This document shows positions 4,922 to 5,148 of a stretch of 5,148 bases of DNA, piece after piece. The notes beneath the pieces are model-generated. The model made no database searches. It saw only the letters and a program-made list of their open reading frames with translations, and was not told where the DNA came from. Origin of the DNA: Nitrospinota bacterium. Lineage in GTDB: Bacteria; JAUXIQ01. Where the stretch lies: the NCBI GenBank assembly GCA_030620925.1, contig JAUXIQ010000175.1, positions 1 through 5,148 of the forward strand. The letters run 5' to 3'. Within the stretch, counting starts at the first letter, position 1, and the number at the start of each line of letters is the position of its first letter. The translations under genes and the position numbers were made by a program.

Positions 4922-4984
4922 AGAAGCCGGCCTGATCTTTAAGCAAACTTTATGACCCCGACCAATTAAAGAGGTGTGTATATC

Positions 4985-5148
4985 ATGGATACGCTGAATG
5001 GAAAGATTGCACTGGTTACCGGATCTAGCAGGGGTATCGGAAAGGCTATAGCCATCAGGCTGGCCGAGGCCGGAGCTGATATCGCCGTCAACTTCCGGAT
5101 CAATGAAGAAGAGGCCCGTGCCACCTTGGAGCAGGTTACCTCCACGGG
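4985..5148 (+). CDS. short-chain dehydrogenase/reductase, FabG-like (cut by right edge)
   Basis: Fifty-four codons are visible before the right edge. The N-terminus shows the classical SDR start: a beta strand (KIALVTG), the cofactor motif TGSSRGIG with its TGxxxGxG glycines at residues 12-19, a helix, then ADIAVNFR at about 32-39 ending the second strand. This pattern is typical of 3-oxoacyl-ACP reductase (FabG) and related NAD(P)H oxidoreductases. The active-site Ser, Tyr and Lys lie beyond the edge, so neither activity nor substrate can be judged. The ATG at 4985 follows AGAGGTG by 8 nt, a good ribosome site. It is divergent from the URO-D-like gene and begins the rightward transcription unit. 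It could equally be a catabolic SDR or a fatty-acid enzyme. Confidence 0.92.
   Translation, partial: MDTLNGKIALVTGSSRGIGKAIAIRLAEAGADIAVNFRINEEEARATLEQVTST

Larger units (their letters stand above)
4658..4984. other. 327-base divergent intergenic region
   Basis: This gap lies between the divergent URO-D-like and SDR genes and has no credible coding frame. Besides the promoter candidates and dyad listed separately, the GC-rich part at 4790-4860 holds short hairpins: AGGTG (4801-4805) with CACCT (4813-4817), and ACCGGG (4838-4843) with CCC (4849-4851) and GGT (4854-4856). No T-run follows either. CTTAAG occurs at 4858-4863. I looked for a cobalamin riboswitch because of the corrinoid-type neighbour; the B12-box and core patterns are not convincing. 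Confidence 0.6.

Overview
This is a bacterial window with mixed base composition: some genes are GC-rich and others close to neutral. It carries catabolic and redox enzymes of kinds that are common in anaerobic or sediment lineages such as Chloroflexi (Dehalococcoidia) and Desulfobacterota. Those enzymes are an MtaA/CmuA-type URO-D methyltransferase, an ATC-hydrolase-family protein, an RraA-like aldolase, a zinc MDR dehydrogenase and a FabG-like SDR. No marker gene is present, so the lineage is only a guess. There are no tRNA, rRNA, CRISPR or transposase genes.

Layout. Positions 1-1845 hold a minus-strand run. In transcription order it is an ATC-hydrolase-family protein (1845-1372), then an RraA-like aldolase (1281-547), then an alpha/beta hydrolase (550 to the left edge, cut). 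The last two overlap by four bases. A promoter-like site lying inside a perfect inverted repeat (1912-1940) precedes the run. Positions 1846-2184 contain no conventional gene but are not empty. A near-consensus plus-strand sigma70 promoter (2004-2032) feeds a short RNA of about 90 nt. This RNA contains three hairpins and ends in a strong intrinsic terminator (2084-2129). A cysteine-rich 13-codon micro-ORF follows, then a small four-cysteine protein (2185-2367). This plus-strand cassette is inserted among minus-strand enzyme genes and is the most unusual part of the window.

Positions 2441-3514 (minus) encode a zinc-dependent alcohol dehydrogenase with both zinc sites intact. Positions 3698-4657 (minus) encode the URO-D/MtaA-like protein with its His-x-Cys...Cys zinc site. 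Between them is a 183-base gap holding an orphan plus-strand terminator-like hairpin. Positions 4658-4984 form a divergent regulatory region with promoter candidates on both strands and several dyads. At 4985 a plus-strand SDR begins and runs off the right edge.

Working together (inference): the aldolase and hydrolase look like consecutive steps of a carboxylic-acid or ring-cleavage catabolic route. The dehydrogenase, the SDR and the methyltransferase-like protein suggest a locus for using small organic or methylated substrates. No substrate can be assigned from the sequence. The regulatory RNA cassette in the middle has no obvious connection to these enzymes apart from its position.
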